The notes under the pieces are model-generated. The model had not been told where the DNA came from. It saw only the letters and a list, made by a program, of their open reading frames with translations, and did no database searches. Positions 48,226 to 56,698 of a stretch of 64,000 bases of DNA are shown one piece after another. Within the stretch, counting starts at the first letter, position 1; each line of letters opens with the position of its first letter. The translations under genes and the position numbers were made by a program. The stretch is from CAVXSP01 sp963764505. GTDB taxonomy: Bacteria > Acidobacteriota > Vicinamibacteria > Vicinamibacterales > SCN-69-37. The stretch spans positions 930,001-994,000 of the forward strand of contig CAVXSP010000001.1 in the NCBI GenBank assembly GCA_963764505.1, read 5' to 3'.

Positions 48226-48253
48226 GGGCTTCGGGCTATGGGCTATGGGCTAT
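48226..48253. repeat. Period-7 repeat at a gene junction (GGGCTTC, then three GGGCTAT)
   Basis: Four consecutive heptads from 48226 to 48253. They contain the stop codon of the GT-B gene (48243-48245) and fill the junction to the epimerase ATG at 48212. The same type is found at 5092-5107. Confidence 0.75.
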
Positions 48254-50045
48254 GGGGCCTGGCCAGTGTCAGTATCTCACGCGCGGCCCGTGTGGCCGCG
48301 CCCGGCTCGGGCGCCAGGCCGTAGCGGGCGACGAACGCCCTGGCCCGGTCCGACAGCCCTTCGCGAACCTGATGATCATACAGGACCGACTCCAGTGCGC
48401 GGCACATGCCGGCGCGGTCGGCGGCGCCGAGCATGACGCCGGCCTCGACGAACGGACTCAGGTTGTTCGGGAGGCCGACGACGAGCGCGGGGACGCCCAG
48501 CACGAGGCCATCGATCGCGACGGTGGAATTCATCGTGATGATGAGATCGGCGGCGGCGAGCAGCTCGGCAAGATCCGCCGTAGCGGACACGACGCGGATG
48601 TTGCGATGCGCTGCGACACCTGGCGCGTAGAGATCCGCCGTTTCGGCCGGATGCGGCTTGATGGCGAGCTGCAGCCCGGCCACGCGCGACACGGCCTCGA
48701 CGAGCGGCGGGAGCTCCGCGCGGATCTCGCTGAATTTCGCCGCGAGCACGGCGAACGGCCGCTCGGGCTCGGCGCCGTACTTGCGCCGGAGCTCCGGCCG
48801 GATGGCGCGCAACGCGGCGAGCCGCGCCGCCAGATTCTCGAGCCGCGCGCTGCCGGTGACGGCCACACTGTCCGCCGGGAAGCGGCCGGCCGCGACGAGC
48901 TGCTCGGCGGCATACCGGTCGTAGACGAGCGTCCGGTCGGGCCGGGGAAATCCCCCGTCGCCGTCGAGTGGTCGCATCTCGTCCGGCTCGTGCTGGTAGT
49001 TCAGCCAGTGGCGGTAGATGAAGCCGTGCTGGATCGCCGCCGAGGGCACGCGGCGCCGGCGCGCCTCGAGCATCAGCGCGCGGCCCCAGCCGCCGGCCTC
49101 CGCATACGTCACGACGACGCCGGGCTCGAGCGCGTCGATTGCGGCGCCGGCCTCGTCCATCGAGCGCGCGGACCAGGGCCATTGCACGGTCGCCGCGTCT
49201 TCCAGCTCGCGCCGGAGCACCGGCCAGAGATCGCAGCCCCGCACAATCGCGGCCTCTCGAATGCCGGCACCATCGGTAACCTCAGCGGCCAACCTTCGCC
49301 GCTGGCGCCAGACCGTCCACGAGCCCGCGAGGGCCCGCATCGGCGCCAGCCGCTCGATCGCGATGACCCGCGAGCGGCCGTCGGAGGCCGTGACGGGATC
49401 CCACCACCGCCGCGCGCGGAAGTTCCGCCGCGGGCCCAGACCGACGAAGCAGAGCGCGTCGGACGACGCGTCGGCGGCGAGGGCCTCCAGAATCGGCCCG
49501 ATGTAGGTCTCGCCCTCGGGATCCTCCGCGCGCCAGAACGCCGTATGGACGAAGGCCGCGACGGTCGGACGACGCGGGTGCGCCTGGGCGGCGCGCGGCC
49601 GCAGGCGCGTGAGCCGGCCGCTGACGCCGACGAGCCAGCCAGGCCAGCGTGCGTCCCCGCCGCCGGAGGACATCCCCTCCAGGTCGATCTGCACACCGCG
49701 GGCCCGACCGAACGCCAGCGCCGCCGCCCCGCTGGCGGAATCCGGCTGATGCACGACGACGCGGCGCGCCCCGGCCTCACGGGCGGCGTCAAGCGCCAGG
49801 ATCGTCTCCACGGCGGCGTCGAGGCGCCGCATCTTCTGCAGGTACAGCTCCGTGAACCACCACAGCGATTCACCCCGGTACCTGAATCGTTCGCGCATGC
49901 TCACCGACCCGTACCGGACGAGCCGCAGGCTCTTGATCCAGCGGTTGGTCTCGACCCGGGCGCCCTCGCGCAGCGCGGGGGGCAGGAGGGAAGCGCGGTC
50001 GGTGGTCGTCCTGACGCCACCGGCGGTGATCCACGTGATCGTCAC
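48243..50045 (-). CDS. GT-B fold glycosyltransferase, capsule/LPS type
   Basis: 600 residues from the GTG at 50045, which overlaps the preceding TGA as GTGA. An N-terminal half (RWIKSLRLVRYGSVSMRERF) and a C-terminal GT-B-like half are visible. The latter has AIQHGFIYRHWLNYQHEPDE, FAVLAAKFSEIR, the motif IKPHPAETADLY and LLAAADLIITMNSTVAIDGL, with ALVVGLPNNLSPFVEAGVM. This pattern is typical of UDP-sugar epimerase-like and capsule-biosynthesis glycosyltransferases. The donor is unknown. It is followed by the GT9 gene upstream and the epimerase downstream, so it is in the core of the block. Confidence 0.72.
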   Translation of the reverse strand: MTITWITAGGVRTTTDRASLLPPALREGARVETNRWIKSLRLVRYGSVSMRERFRYRGESLWWFTELYLQKMRRLDAAVETILALDAAREAGARRVVVHQPDSASGAAALAFGRARGVQIDLEGMSSGGGDARWPGWLVGVSGRLTRLRPRAAQAHPRRPTVAAFVHTAFWRAEDPEGETYIGPILEALAADASSDALCFVGLGPRRNFRARRWWDPVTASDGRSRVIAIERLAPMRALAGSWTVWRQRRRLAAEVTDGAGIREAAIVRGCDLWPVLRRELEDAATVQWPWSARSMDEAGAAIDALEPGVVVTYAEAGGWGRALMLEARRRRVPSAAIQHGFIYRHWLNYQHEPDEMRPLDGDGGFPRPDRTLVYDRYAAEQLVAAGRFPADSVAVTGSARLENLAARLAALRAIRPELRRKYGAEPERPFAVLAAKFSEIRAELPPLVEAVSRVAGLQLAIKPHPAETADLYAPGVAAHRNIRVVSATADLAELLAAADLIITMNSTVAIDGLVLGVPALVVGLPNNLSPFVEAGVMLGAADRAGMCRALESVLYDHQVREGLSDRARAFVARYGLAPEPGAATRAAREILTLARPHSP

Positions 50046-51217
50046 GTCCGAGCGACCGACAAAAGCTCGCTGGCCGCAGCAACCACGTGCTCGACGCTGA
50101 TGCCGTCCATGCACTCCGGGACGTGGCCGCGGCACCGTTCCGGCGGCAGGCGGACGCGGCCGCACGGGCTGCATGCGACGCCGGCCCGGACGACCCGGGC
50201 GTGACGGGCGAGCGGTCCGTACCTGCGCGGGTCGGATGGTCCGAAGAGCGCCACGACGGCCGTACCCATCGCGGCGGCGAGGTGCATCGGGCCGGTATCG
50301 CTGGCGATGAAGAGGTCGAGCTCGGCGAGCAGCGCGGCCAGCGTCGGCAGGTCCAACGCGCCGCTCGCGTCCACGAAGGAGACGTCCTGGAGCGCGCGGC
50401 GCGCGAGGTCGACCATCGCGCGGTCCCCGGGTCCGCCGGTGAGGACGATGGTCGCGCCATGCGCTCGCGCGAGGAGCCGCGCCGCCGCGGCGAACCGATC
50501 GACGTGCCATTGCTTCGAGAGCCGTCCTCCGCCGACGTGGACGCCGATGAGCGGGCGCGGGTTCGTCCCGAGCACGGTGCGCGCGCGGTCGATCGCGTCG
50601 GATGGCGGCACGAGGCGCGGCCAGGTCCCGAGTCCGGACAGGACGTCCGGGACGGTCCGTCGGGCGAGGTGGGCGACCAGCTGCAGCGCGTTGGCCGAGA
50701 CGTGGCGGGACGGCTCGTACGCGAGCGCGTCGGTGAGGAGCGCGCCGCCGCCGCCGGTCCAGTAGCCGGCGCGGCGCGAGGCGCCGCTCAGCCAGGCCAG
50801 GAAGTTGCTCCGGATGTCGGGCTCGAAGTTCAGGACGAGATCGTACCGCCGTGTCCGCCAGCGCCGCGCCCTGGCCAGCAGGTCCGGCCACGAAACGTGC
50901 GGGTCGTCCCGCGCCAGCCAGGGAGCGTCCACGATCTCCACGCGCGTCACGTCGGCGACGAGCGCCGCCAGCGCGGCGTTCCAGCTCCCGACGACCAGAT
51001 CGATTTCGGCCTTCGGCCAGCACGCTCGCGCCGCGCGAATGGCATCCAGCACCATGAGCAGATCGCCGATCCGCTCGAGACGCAGGAGGAGCACGCGGGA
51101 GGGGGGATCGGGCATCCGGCGCCGCCGCCGGACCGCCGCGAGCGGCGCCGCCAGCACGTCCGCGAGGCCGACGAGCAGACGCTCTTTCGGATCGTAGATT
51201 TGCAGATGCTCGAACAT
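50042..51217 (-). CDS. Glycosyltransferase family 9 (heptosyltransferase-like)
   Basis: 391 residues. The N-terminal half has VLLLRLERIGDLLMVLDAIRA and IDLVVGSWNAALAALV, and the C-terminal half has LIGVHVGGGRLSKQW, LTGGPGDRAMVDLAR, DLFIASDTGPMHLAAAMGT and LFGPSDPRRYGPL. These are the GT9 signatures, as in the heptosyltransferases that extend the inner core of LPS. A KSCC-like CSPCGRVRLPPERCRGH stretch is near the C-terminus. Heptose itself cannot be inferred. The ATG at 51217 follows the frameshifted membrane protein by seven bases. Confidence 0.9.
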   Translation of the reverse strand: MFEHLQIYDPKERLLVGLADVLAAPLAAVRRRRRMPDPPSRVLLLRLERIGDLLMVLDAIRAARACWPKAEIDLVVGSWNAALAALVADVTRVEIVDAPWLARDDPHVSWPDLLARARRWRTRRYDLVLNFEPDIRSNFLAWLSGASRRAGYWTGGGGALLTDALAYEPSRHVSANALQLVAHLARRTVPDVLSGLGTWPRLVPPSDAIDRARTVLGTNPRPLIGVHVGGGRLSKQWHVDRFAAAARLLARAHGATIVLTGGPGDRAMVDLARRALQDVSFVDASGALDLPTLAALLAELDLFIASDTGPMHLAAAMGTAVVALFGPSDPRRYGPLARHARVVRAGVACSPCGRVRLPPERCRGHVPECMDGISVEHVVAAASELLSVART

Positions 51218-51224
51218 CGCTCGC

Positions 51225-53745
51225 CTACCGGACCTCGACGCGGTCGACCATCACGCCGAGACGTCGGTCGTCGGGGCCGCCCACGTAGTCCCGCGGGCTC
51301 CAGACGGTCGAGACCAGTGTCAGCTGCGCCGGATCCTCGCCCGCGGCGGCGCGGCGGGCCACCTCGGGCGGGATGGAGAAGCTGTACGGCTGGAAGCCGG
51401 GTTGCACGTCGGCCCCCCCGAGCCGCGCGCCGTTCAGGTACAGCTCCACGTGCGCCCGCGGCGCCTGCGCGGGCCGGCCGCCATCGTGCATGACGACCAC
51501 GACCTCTCGCTCTGAGCCGGTCATCCCGGGAACCGCGACGAACGACTGCGGGCCCGTCCACCGCACGGTCCGATTGTCGCTGACCTCCTTCGCGTAGAAC
51601 CGGATGACGTTCAGGTCGTCTCGGTCGCCGACATCCAGGACGAACGGACCGCCGGCGGGCGAGTCGAGCCGCAGCTCGTATACGCTGTAATCGAAGTCCT
51701 TCCGGTGCGCGGCCGCCGGCCGACGGTCGGCAGTCGTCTCGAACTCCGGCACTTTGATCCGCTCGTCGGCCACGGCGCGCGCGCTGATGCGTCGCGACAG
51801 CAGATCGGTGCCGCCGCCTCCGACGAAGTACACGTGCGCGTACCGCCGTCGCGCGTCCTCGAGGAACAGCCGCAGCTGGAGCTTGTCGGGCCGGGGCGAG
51901 TTCAGGACCAGGACGTTCCGAGCGTAGATGTAAGCGAGCGGCAGGGCGAGCACGTGCGTATCCGATCCGGCGTCGCGCGATTCCACCAGCACCAGATCGC
52001 GGTCGCCGAAGCGCGACGCGAGCCGCTCGAGCGCCGGGATGATGCCGGCGTATTCGACGTGGGGCATGACGGGCGCGGCGTCCGCGATGTACTGCCAGGC
52101 GAGGACGCCGACGAGCGCCAGACCGGCGGCGCGCCGCGCCCACTGCCGTCCCCAGGGCGGCCCGAGGCCCGCGGCGCTGGCGAAGAGCATGGCCCCGGGG
52201 AGGATGATCGGCACGAACCGCCGGGCGGCCCAGAACTCCTCGGGCACGACGCGGATCTTGAACAGGAACAGCACCGAAAAGCCGCCGAAGGCCAGGACGA
52301 ACGCCGGGTCGCGCCAGAACGCGCCGCGCACGACGACCACGATTCCGACGAGCGCGGCGGCGAGGCCGGGCCAGAGCAGGTAGATGTTGGTGAAGTTGCG
52401 GAGCGCATACGCGTCGTGGGGTGCCAGCCGCCCACCGGGCTGACGAAGAAACGCGGCGTAGAGGGCCGCCCCGACGAGCGCGGTCGCGACGATCGTCGGA
52501 ATGATCGACCGCGCGCGCCCGCCGAAACGCGCGCGCAGAATCAAGAGCCCGATGAGCGCGGCGACGAGCGCCGCCGCCCCCGCGGCGACACCCAGCGGTG
52601 GCAGGTGCTCGACGTAACCGGCCGGAAGCGCGAAGTAGGGCAGCAGGGGGCCGGTGTAGGTACGCCCAGGCGCCGATCAGCCAGGGCGCGAGCCACAAGA
52701 GGAATGCCGCCCGGACCGCCGGGCCGCCCGTCCGGGCACCTGCGTCAGCGGCCGGCACGGTTCCTCTCGCAATCCAGACGAGGAGCCCGGCCGACAGCAT
52801 CGCGGCCACCACGGCGACGGCTTCGACCCGGGCGAACAGCGCGAGACCGACTGCCGCGGCCGCAACCGGCGCGAAGAACGGGTCGTCGTCCTGATGCGAC
52901 CGGGCGAAGGCGAGGAGACCGGCGAAGACGAGCGCCTGCGCGGTCAGTTCGCTGTTCGGATATCTCCCGAACCAGACCTCGATGACGTTCAGCGAGAGAA
53001 GCGCCGCGGCGGCCAGTGCGGCAGGACGCCCGACGAATCTGGCGCCGAGGAAGTAGACGGCCAGCAGCCCGAGAATGGCCCAGGCCTCGGTGGCGAGGCG
53101 GGCGCCGGTCAGGCCGTCGAGCCCATAGCCGATGGCGACCGACAGCGGGAACGCCTGCGGAAACTGGCCCGTCACCTCGCCGGTTCGAACGTCCCGGAGG
53201 AAGAAGCCCATGAACCGCGTGCCGTAGTAGGTCGTCGCGAAGTGGCTCGGGAAGAAGAGATCGCGCGCGTAGTCCGGGACGGCGGCGACTACGGGATCGT
53301 GGATGGTCAAGGTGCCGCGCTGGGCGATCTGGATTCCTTCGTTGACGTACACGCCGGGATCCTTGCCGCCGATGACGTATTCCGAAGGGGGGAGGAAGCG
53401 CCAGAGGCCCAGGACGATCAGCACGAGGGGCAGCGCCGCGGTCCACGTCGCGGGCGCGGAGCCGCCGCGGCGAAACAGCCGGCGGCGCGCAACGAGCGCG
53501 AGCGCCGCGCAGAGCGCCGCGTTGACGACGAGCACTCGATCGAAGCGGTACCGCTCGAGGGCGGCGAGCACCAGCGCGATGCCGGTCGACCACACGATGC
53601 TGAGCACGACGCGCCAGAACGCGCGCTCCTCGGCCGGCAGCTCGGCGCGGCGGGCGGGCGCGAGCACGGGCAGTCGGAACAGCAGCGCGCCGGGCAGATA
53701 TCCGACCAGAAGCGCTTGGCCGATCAGGAGCAGGAAGTTTTCCAC
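51225..53745 (-). pseudogene. GT39-like membrane protein with a +1 frameshift
   Basis: The gene begins at a GTG (53745) inside the large inverted repeat and encodes a multi-pass membrane protein. It has FLLLIGQALLVGYLPGALLF and VLVVNAALCAALALVA, then YVIGGKDPGVYVNEGIQIA as the outer-loop motif. After GAWAY the frame breaks near 52659-52663 (GGTAC). The next frame goes on with YTGPLLPYF, ILRARFGGRARSII and a soluble C-terminal domain (LNSPRPDKLQLRLFL and RLDSPAGGPFVLDVGD). One extra base explains the break. Corrected length is about 839 residues, in the range of large GT-C proteins with a C-terminal beta domain. Confidence 0.75.
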
Positions 53746-53840
53746 AATAGGGGGACGGGTCTCGACCTGTGGAAAACCCCAATTCTAAAGCCAATTGGGG
53801 TTTTCCACAGGTCGAGACCCGTCCCCCTATTGTGGAAAAC
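53737..53840. repeat. Perfect 48-bp inverted repeat with an 8-nt loop
   Basis: Arms 53737-53784 and 53793-53840 are exact reverse complements around CTAAAGCC. Each arm holds a 41-bp unit (53737-53777 and 53800-53840) that itself begins with GTTTTCCACA and ends with TGTGGAAAAC. So two short palindrome-ended units lie head to head. The aminotransferase stop (53827-53829) is in one arm and the GT39-like GTG start (53745) is in the other. Confidence 0.95.
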
Positions 53841-54918
53841 CCGCCACGACCTCGGCGACGAGGTCGGCGTCTGCGTCGCCCAGGTGCGGATAGAGCGGCA
53901 GCGAGCAGACCTCGGCGCAGAGGCGGTCGGCGACCGGACAGACGGCGGGCTCGAGCGCGGCGAATGCCGCCTGCCGGGCAATCGACAAGGGGTAATGAAT
54001 CAGCGTCTCGACGCCGCGCGCCGCCAGCGCCGCCTGCAGTCCCGCACGATCCTGCGAGCGCACGGGAAACAGATGGTAGACATGCCCGGGATCGCACTCT
54101 GGCGGCACGATGACGGCGGCGTTCCGGAGCGCGCGTCGATACCGCGCCGCCAGGTCCCGTCGCCGCGCCGTCCACTCGCGCAGAAGCGGCAGTCGCGCCC
54201 GCAGCACGGCCGCCTGCATCTCGTCGAGCCGGCTGTTCACGCCGAATTCGACGTGGCGATACCGTTCGGCCTGTCCGCCGTTGCGCAGTCGCCTCAGCCG
54301 GTCCGCCAGCCCGGGGTCGTCGGTGACGATGGCCCCAGCGTCGCCCAGGGCGCCGAGGTTCTTGGTCGGGTAGAAGCTGAACGCGCCGGCAGCGCCGAAG
54401 GTGCCGACCGGACGCCCGCCGCAGGTCGCGGCGTGCGCCTGGCACGCGTCCTCGATCAGGGCCAGTCCGTGGCGGCGGGCGAGCGCCTGGAACGCCGGCA
54501 TGTCCGCCGGCTGACCGTACAGGTGCACGGGCAGCACGGCCGCCGTGCGCGGGGTCACGGCAGCGGCGGCCGCGCGAGGATCCAGCGTCATCCGGTCCGG
54601 GTCGATCTCGGCGAACACCGGCGTGGCGCCCGCCATCTGCACCGCGAGCGCCGAGAACGCGGCGGAGACCGGCGACGTGATCACTTCGTCGCCGATGCCG
54701 ATGCCGAGGCCGCGAAGCGCGAGCGCGAGGGCGTCCGTTCCCGTGCCGACGCCGACGGTGTACCGCGCGCCCGCGGCCGCGGCGAACTCCTCCTCGAACG
54801 CGGCGAGCTCCGGGCCGAGCACGAACCAGCCTCGATCGACGACCCGGTCGATCGCGTCCCTCACGGCGGATGCGTCTGGCCCGGGCGTCAGCGCCAGGAA
54901 CGGCACGCGCCGCGTCAT
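53827..54918 (-). CDS. DegT/DnrJ/EryC1/StrS sugar aminotransferase
   Basis: 363 residues from the ATG at 54918. The PLP-binding lysine is K186 in SFYPTKNLGALGDAG, with GTGTDALALALRGLG and LIEDACQAHAA as the other PLP contacts, and FGVNSRLDEMQAAVL near residue 225. The family transfers an amino group from glutamate to a keto-sugar nucleotide. Such amino sugars enter LPS or capsule repeats. The substrate is unknown, but the neighbouring epimerase/dehydratase could supply it. The C-terminal end lies in the inverted repeat (last codons FPQ, stop TAG). The ATG overlaps the epimerase stop. Confidence 0.92.
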   Translation of the reverse strand: MTRRVPFLALTPGPDASAVRDAIDRVVDRGWFVLGPELAAFEEEFAAAAGARYTVGVGTGTDALALALRGLGIGIGDEVITSPVSAAFSALAVQMAGATPVFAEIDPDRMTLDPRAAAAAVTPRTAAVLPVHLYGQPADMPAFQALARRHGLALIEDACQAHAATCGGRPVGTFGAAGAFSFYPTKNLGALGDAGAIVTDDPGLADRLRRLRNGGQAERYRHVEFGVNSRLDEMQAAVLRARLPLLREWTARRRDLAARYRRALRNAAVIVPPECDPGHVYHLFPVRSQDRAGLQAALAARGVETLIHYPLSIARQAAFAALEPAVCPVADRLCAEVCSLPLYPHLGDADADLVAEVVAGFPQ

Positions 54919-55943
54919 AGGACGGGCGCGCCGGCCGGCAGGTCGACGACGTACTCGTCGAAATGTGTCCGGTAGTACGCGAGCGTGCGCCGAAACCCCT
55001 CGCGCAGGTCGACCTGCGGCTCCCAGCCGGCGGCCGCGCGGAACTTCGACGAGTCGCAGTAGAACGATCCGATGTCGATCCGCTTGATGTCCTCGGGCCA
55101 GTCGACCAGGCGCATCGACCCGCGTCCGGCCTCCTCGATCAGCGCGGCGACCAGGTCGCGATGCGCGATCGGCTCGCGGCCGCCGACGTTGAACGCGTCG
55201 CCGTTGACCGCGTCGGTCGCCCCCGCCCGGAGAAACGCATCCGCGACGTCGTCGACGTAGACGAGATCGCGCACCTGCGAGCCGTCGCCGTAGATCTGAA
55301 TCTCCCGGCCTTCGAGCGCCAGCCGGATGAACCAGCCGATGAAGCCCTGACGGTTGTGGCGGATCAGCTGGCGCGGTCCGTACACGTTCGTCAGGCGGAG
55401 CGAGCAGGCGCGCACGCCGAACACGTTGTTGTAGACGATGTGATAGTTCTCGCCCGCGGCCTTGTTGATGCCGTTCACGTCGGTCGGCCGCACGAGGTGG
55501 GACTCGTCGACGGGAAGCCGGCTCGGCCGTCCGTAGATCTGGCGCGTGCTGGCGAACACGACCTTGGTCCCGGGGTTGTGCTGTCGGCACGCCTCGAGGA
55601 TCGTGAGCTGGCTGCGGCAGTTGATCTCCAGGTCGGTGTGCGGGTCCCGCATGCTGTCGATATGGCTGACCTGGCCCGCGAGGTTGAAGATCACCTCGCG
55701 TCCCCGCACCAGGTAGTTCATGGTCGTGCCCTGCCGGACGTCGGCGATGTTCACCTTGATCCGGTCCTGCAGCCCGGCGATGTTGAAGAGATTGCCCCCG
55801 TAGTCGGACAGGAGCGAGTCGACGACGAGCACGTCCGCGCCGAGCGCGGCGAGCCGGTGCGCGAGATTGGAGCCGATGAAGCCGAGGCCCCCGGTGATCA
55901 GGACCCGGCGGCCCCGGTAGAACTCGAGGTAGGGGGTCGTCAT
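54915..55943 (-). CDS. Extended SDR (epimerase/dehydratase) lacking the catalytic tyrosine
   Basis: 342 residues from the ATG at 55943. Rossmann motif GGLGFIGSNL (residues 18-27), NLAGQVSHIDSM and FASTRQIYG are typical of the extended family. The catalytic YxxxK is replaced: the lysine is present as K161 in VNGINKAAGE, but the tyrosine position is N157. Substrate-binding YGDGSQVRDLVYVDDVADA is present. It may therefore be a variant with another acid/base residue or a non-catalytic member, though the fold is intact. It overlaps both neighbours by ATGA. It may act with the aminotransferase on one sugar nucleotide, which is inference. Confidence 0.82.
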   Translation of the reverse strand: MTTPYLEFYRGRRVLITGGLGFIGSNLAHRLAALGADVLVVDSLLSDYGGNLFNIAGLQDRIKVNIADVRQGTTMNYLVRGREVIFNLAGQVSHIDSMRDPHTDLEINCRSQLTILEACRQHNPGTKVVFASTRQIYGRPSRLPVDESHLVRPTDVNGINKAAGENYHIVYNNVFGVRACSLRLTNVYGPRQLIRHNRQGFIGWFIRLALEGREIQIYGDGSQVRDLVYVDDVADAFLRAGATDAVNGDAFNVGGREPIAHRDLVAALIEEAGRGSMRLVDWPEDIKRIDIGSFYCDSSKFRAAAGWEPQVDLREGFRRTLAYYRTHFDEYVVDLPAGAPVL

Positions 55944-56683
55944 GGGCGCGGCTCGCGGCGGTGGCGACCGAGCACGGCGAGCTGCAGCCAGAGCTTGCCC
56001 ACGTCGATCGCGGTGCGGAACAGCCGCTTGAAATTGAAGAACTGGGACTTGCCGTAGGCGCGGTGAAAGTGGTGGACCGGCACTTCGGCAATCACGAACC
56101 CGGCGTCGGTGACCTTCTTCATCATCTCCAGACAAATGACGCCGCTGCTCTCGACCAGATCGACACGATCGAACACCGACCGCCGGATCAGCCGGAAGTC
56201 GCAGTCCACGTCCCGAACCTTCAGGCCGAACAGGAACTTCACCGTGTAGTGATAGACGCGACCGATGACGATCCGATGCAGCGGGTCCGATCGGCTGATT
56301 TTATAGCCGTTCACGAAGTCGACGCCCGGACGCATGTAGGGCCACAGCAGCTCCACCTCCGATGGATCGTACTGCGCGTCGCCGTCCGTGTAGAAGATGA
56401 GCTCCTTGCGGGACTCGCGGAATCCCGTCCGGAGCGCGCCGCCATAGCCGCGGTTCCGCTCGTGGTGGATGACGCGCACCTCCGGATAGGTGCGCGCCAG
56501 CTCGTCCGCGATCTCGGCCGTCTTGTCCACGCTTCCGTCGTTCACCACGAGAATCTCGAAGTCCGGCGTCAGCCTGCGGGCGCTGCGGCGCGCGGTGATC
56601 ACCAGGCTGGCGATCGTGCCGCTGTCGTTGTACGCGGGAAAGAAGATGCTGAGGCCGACCGGCGTCACCGCACCAGGATCCAT
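55940..56683 (-). CDS. Glycosyltransferase family 2
   Basis: 247 residues. The N-terminal half is LSIFFPAYNDSGTIASLV, EILVVNDGSVDKTAEIA, RNRGYGGALRTGF and a metal motif FYTDGDAQYDP. The C-terminal half has VNGYKISRSDPLHRIVIG and VRDVDCDFRLIRRSVFD, as in polyprenyl-phosphate sugar transferases. It has no long C-terminal membrane domain, only a hydrophobic stretch near RTAIDVGKLWLQLAVL. It probably transfers a sugar to a lipid carrier or to a growing glycan. Donor and acceptor are unknown. Its stop overlaps the epimerase start. Confidence 0.87.
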   Translation of the reverse strand: MDPGAVTPVGLSIFFPAYNDSGTIASLVITARRSARRLTPDFEILVVNDGSVDKTAEIADELARTYPEVRVIHHERNRGYGGALRTGFRESRKELIFYTDGDAQYDPSEVELLWPYMRPGVDFVNGYKISRSDPLHRIVIGRVYHYTVKFLFGLKVRDVDCDFRLIRRSVFDRVDLVESSGVICLEMMKKVTDAGFVIAEVPVHHFHRAYGKSQFFNFKRLFRTAIDVGKLWLQLAVLGRHRREPRP

Positions 56684-56698
56684 GCTGGGCCAGACACT

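Noticed and set aside
47265..50204. A 979-codon plus-strand open frame opposite the epimerase and GT-B genes
   Set aside because: It is a shadow of two well-supported minus-strand genes in GC-rich DNA.
53737..53840. Four TTTTCCACA-like sites as DnaA boxes of a replication origin
   Set aside because: They result from the symmetry of one inverted repeat. There is no dnaA, dnaN, AT-rich unwinding region or further box cluster.
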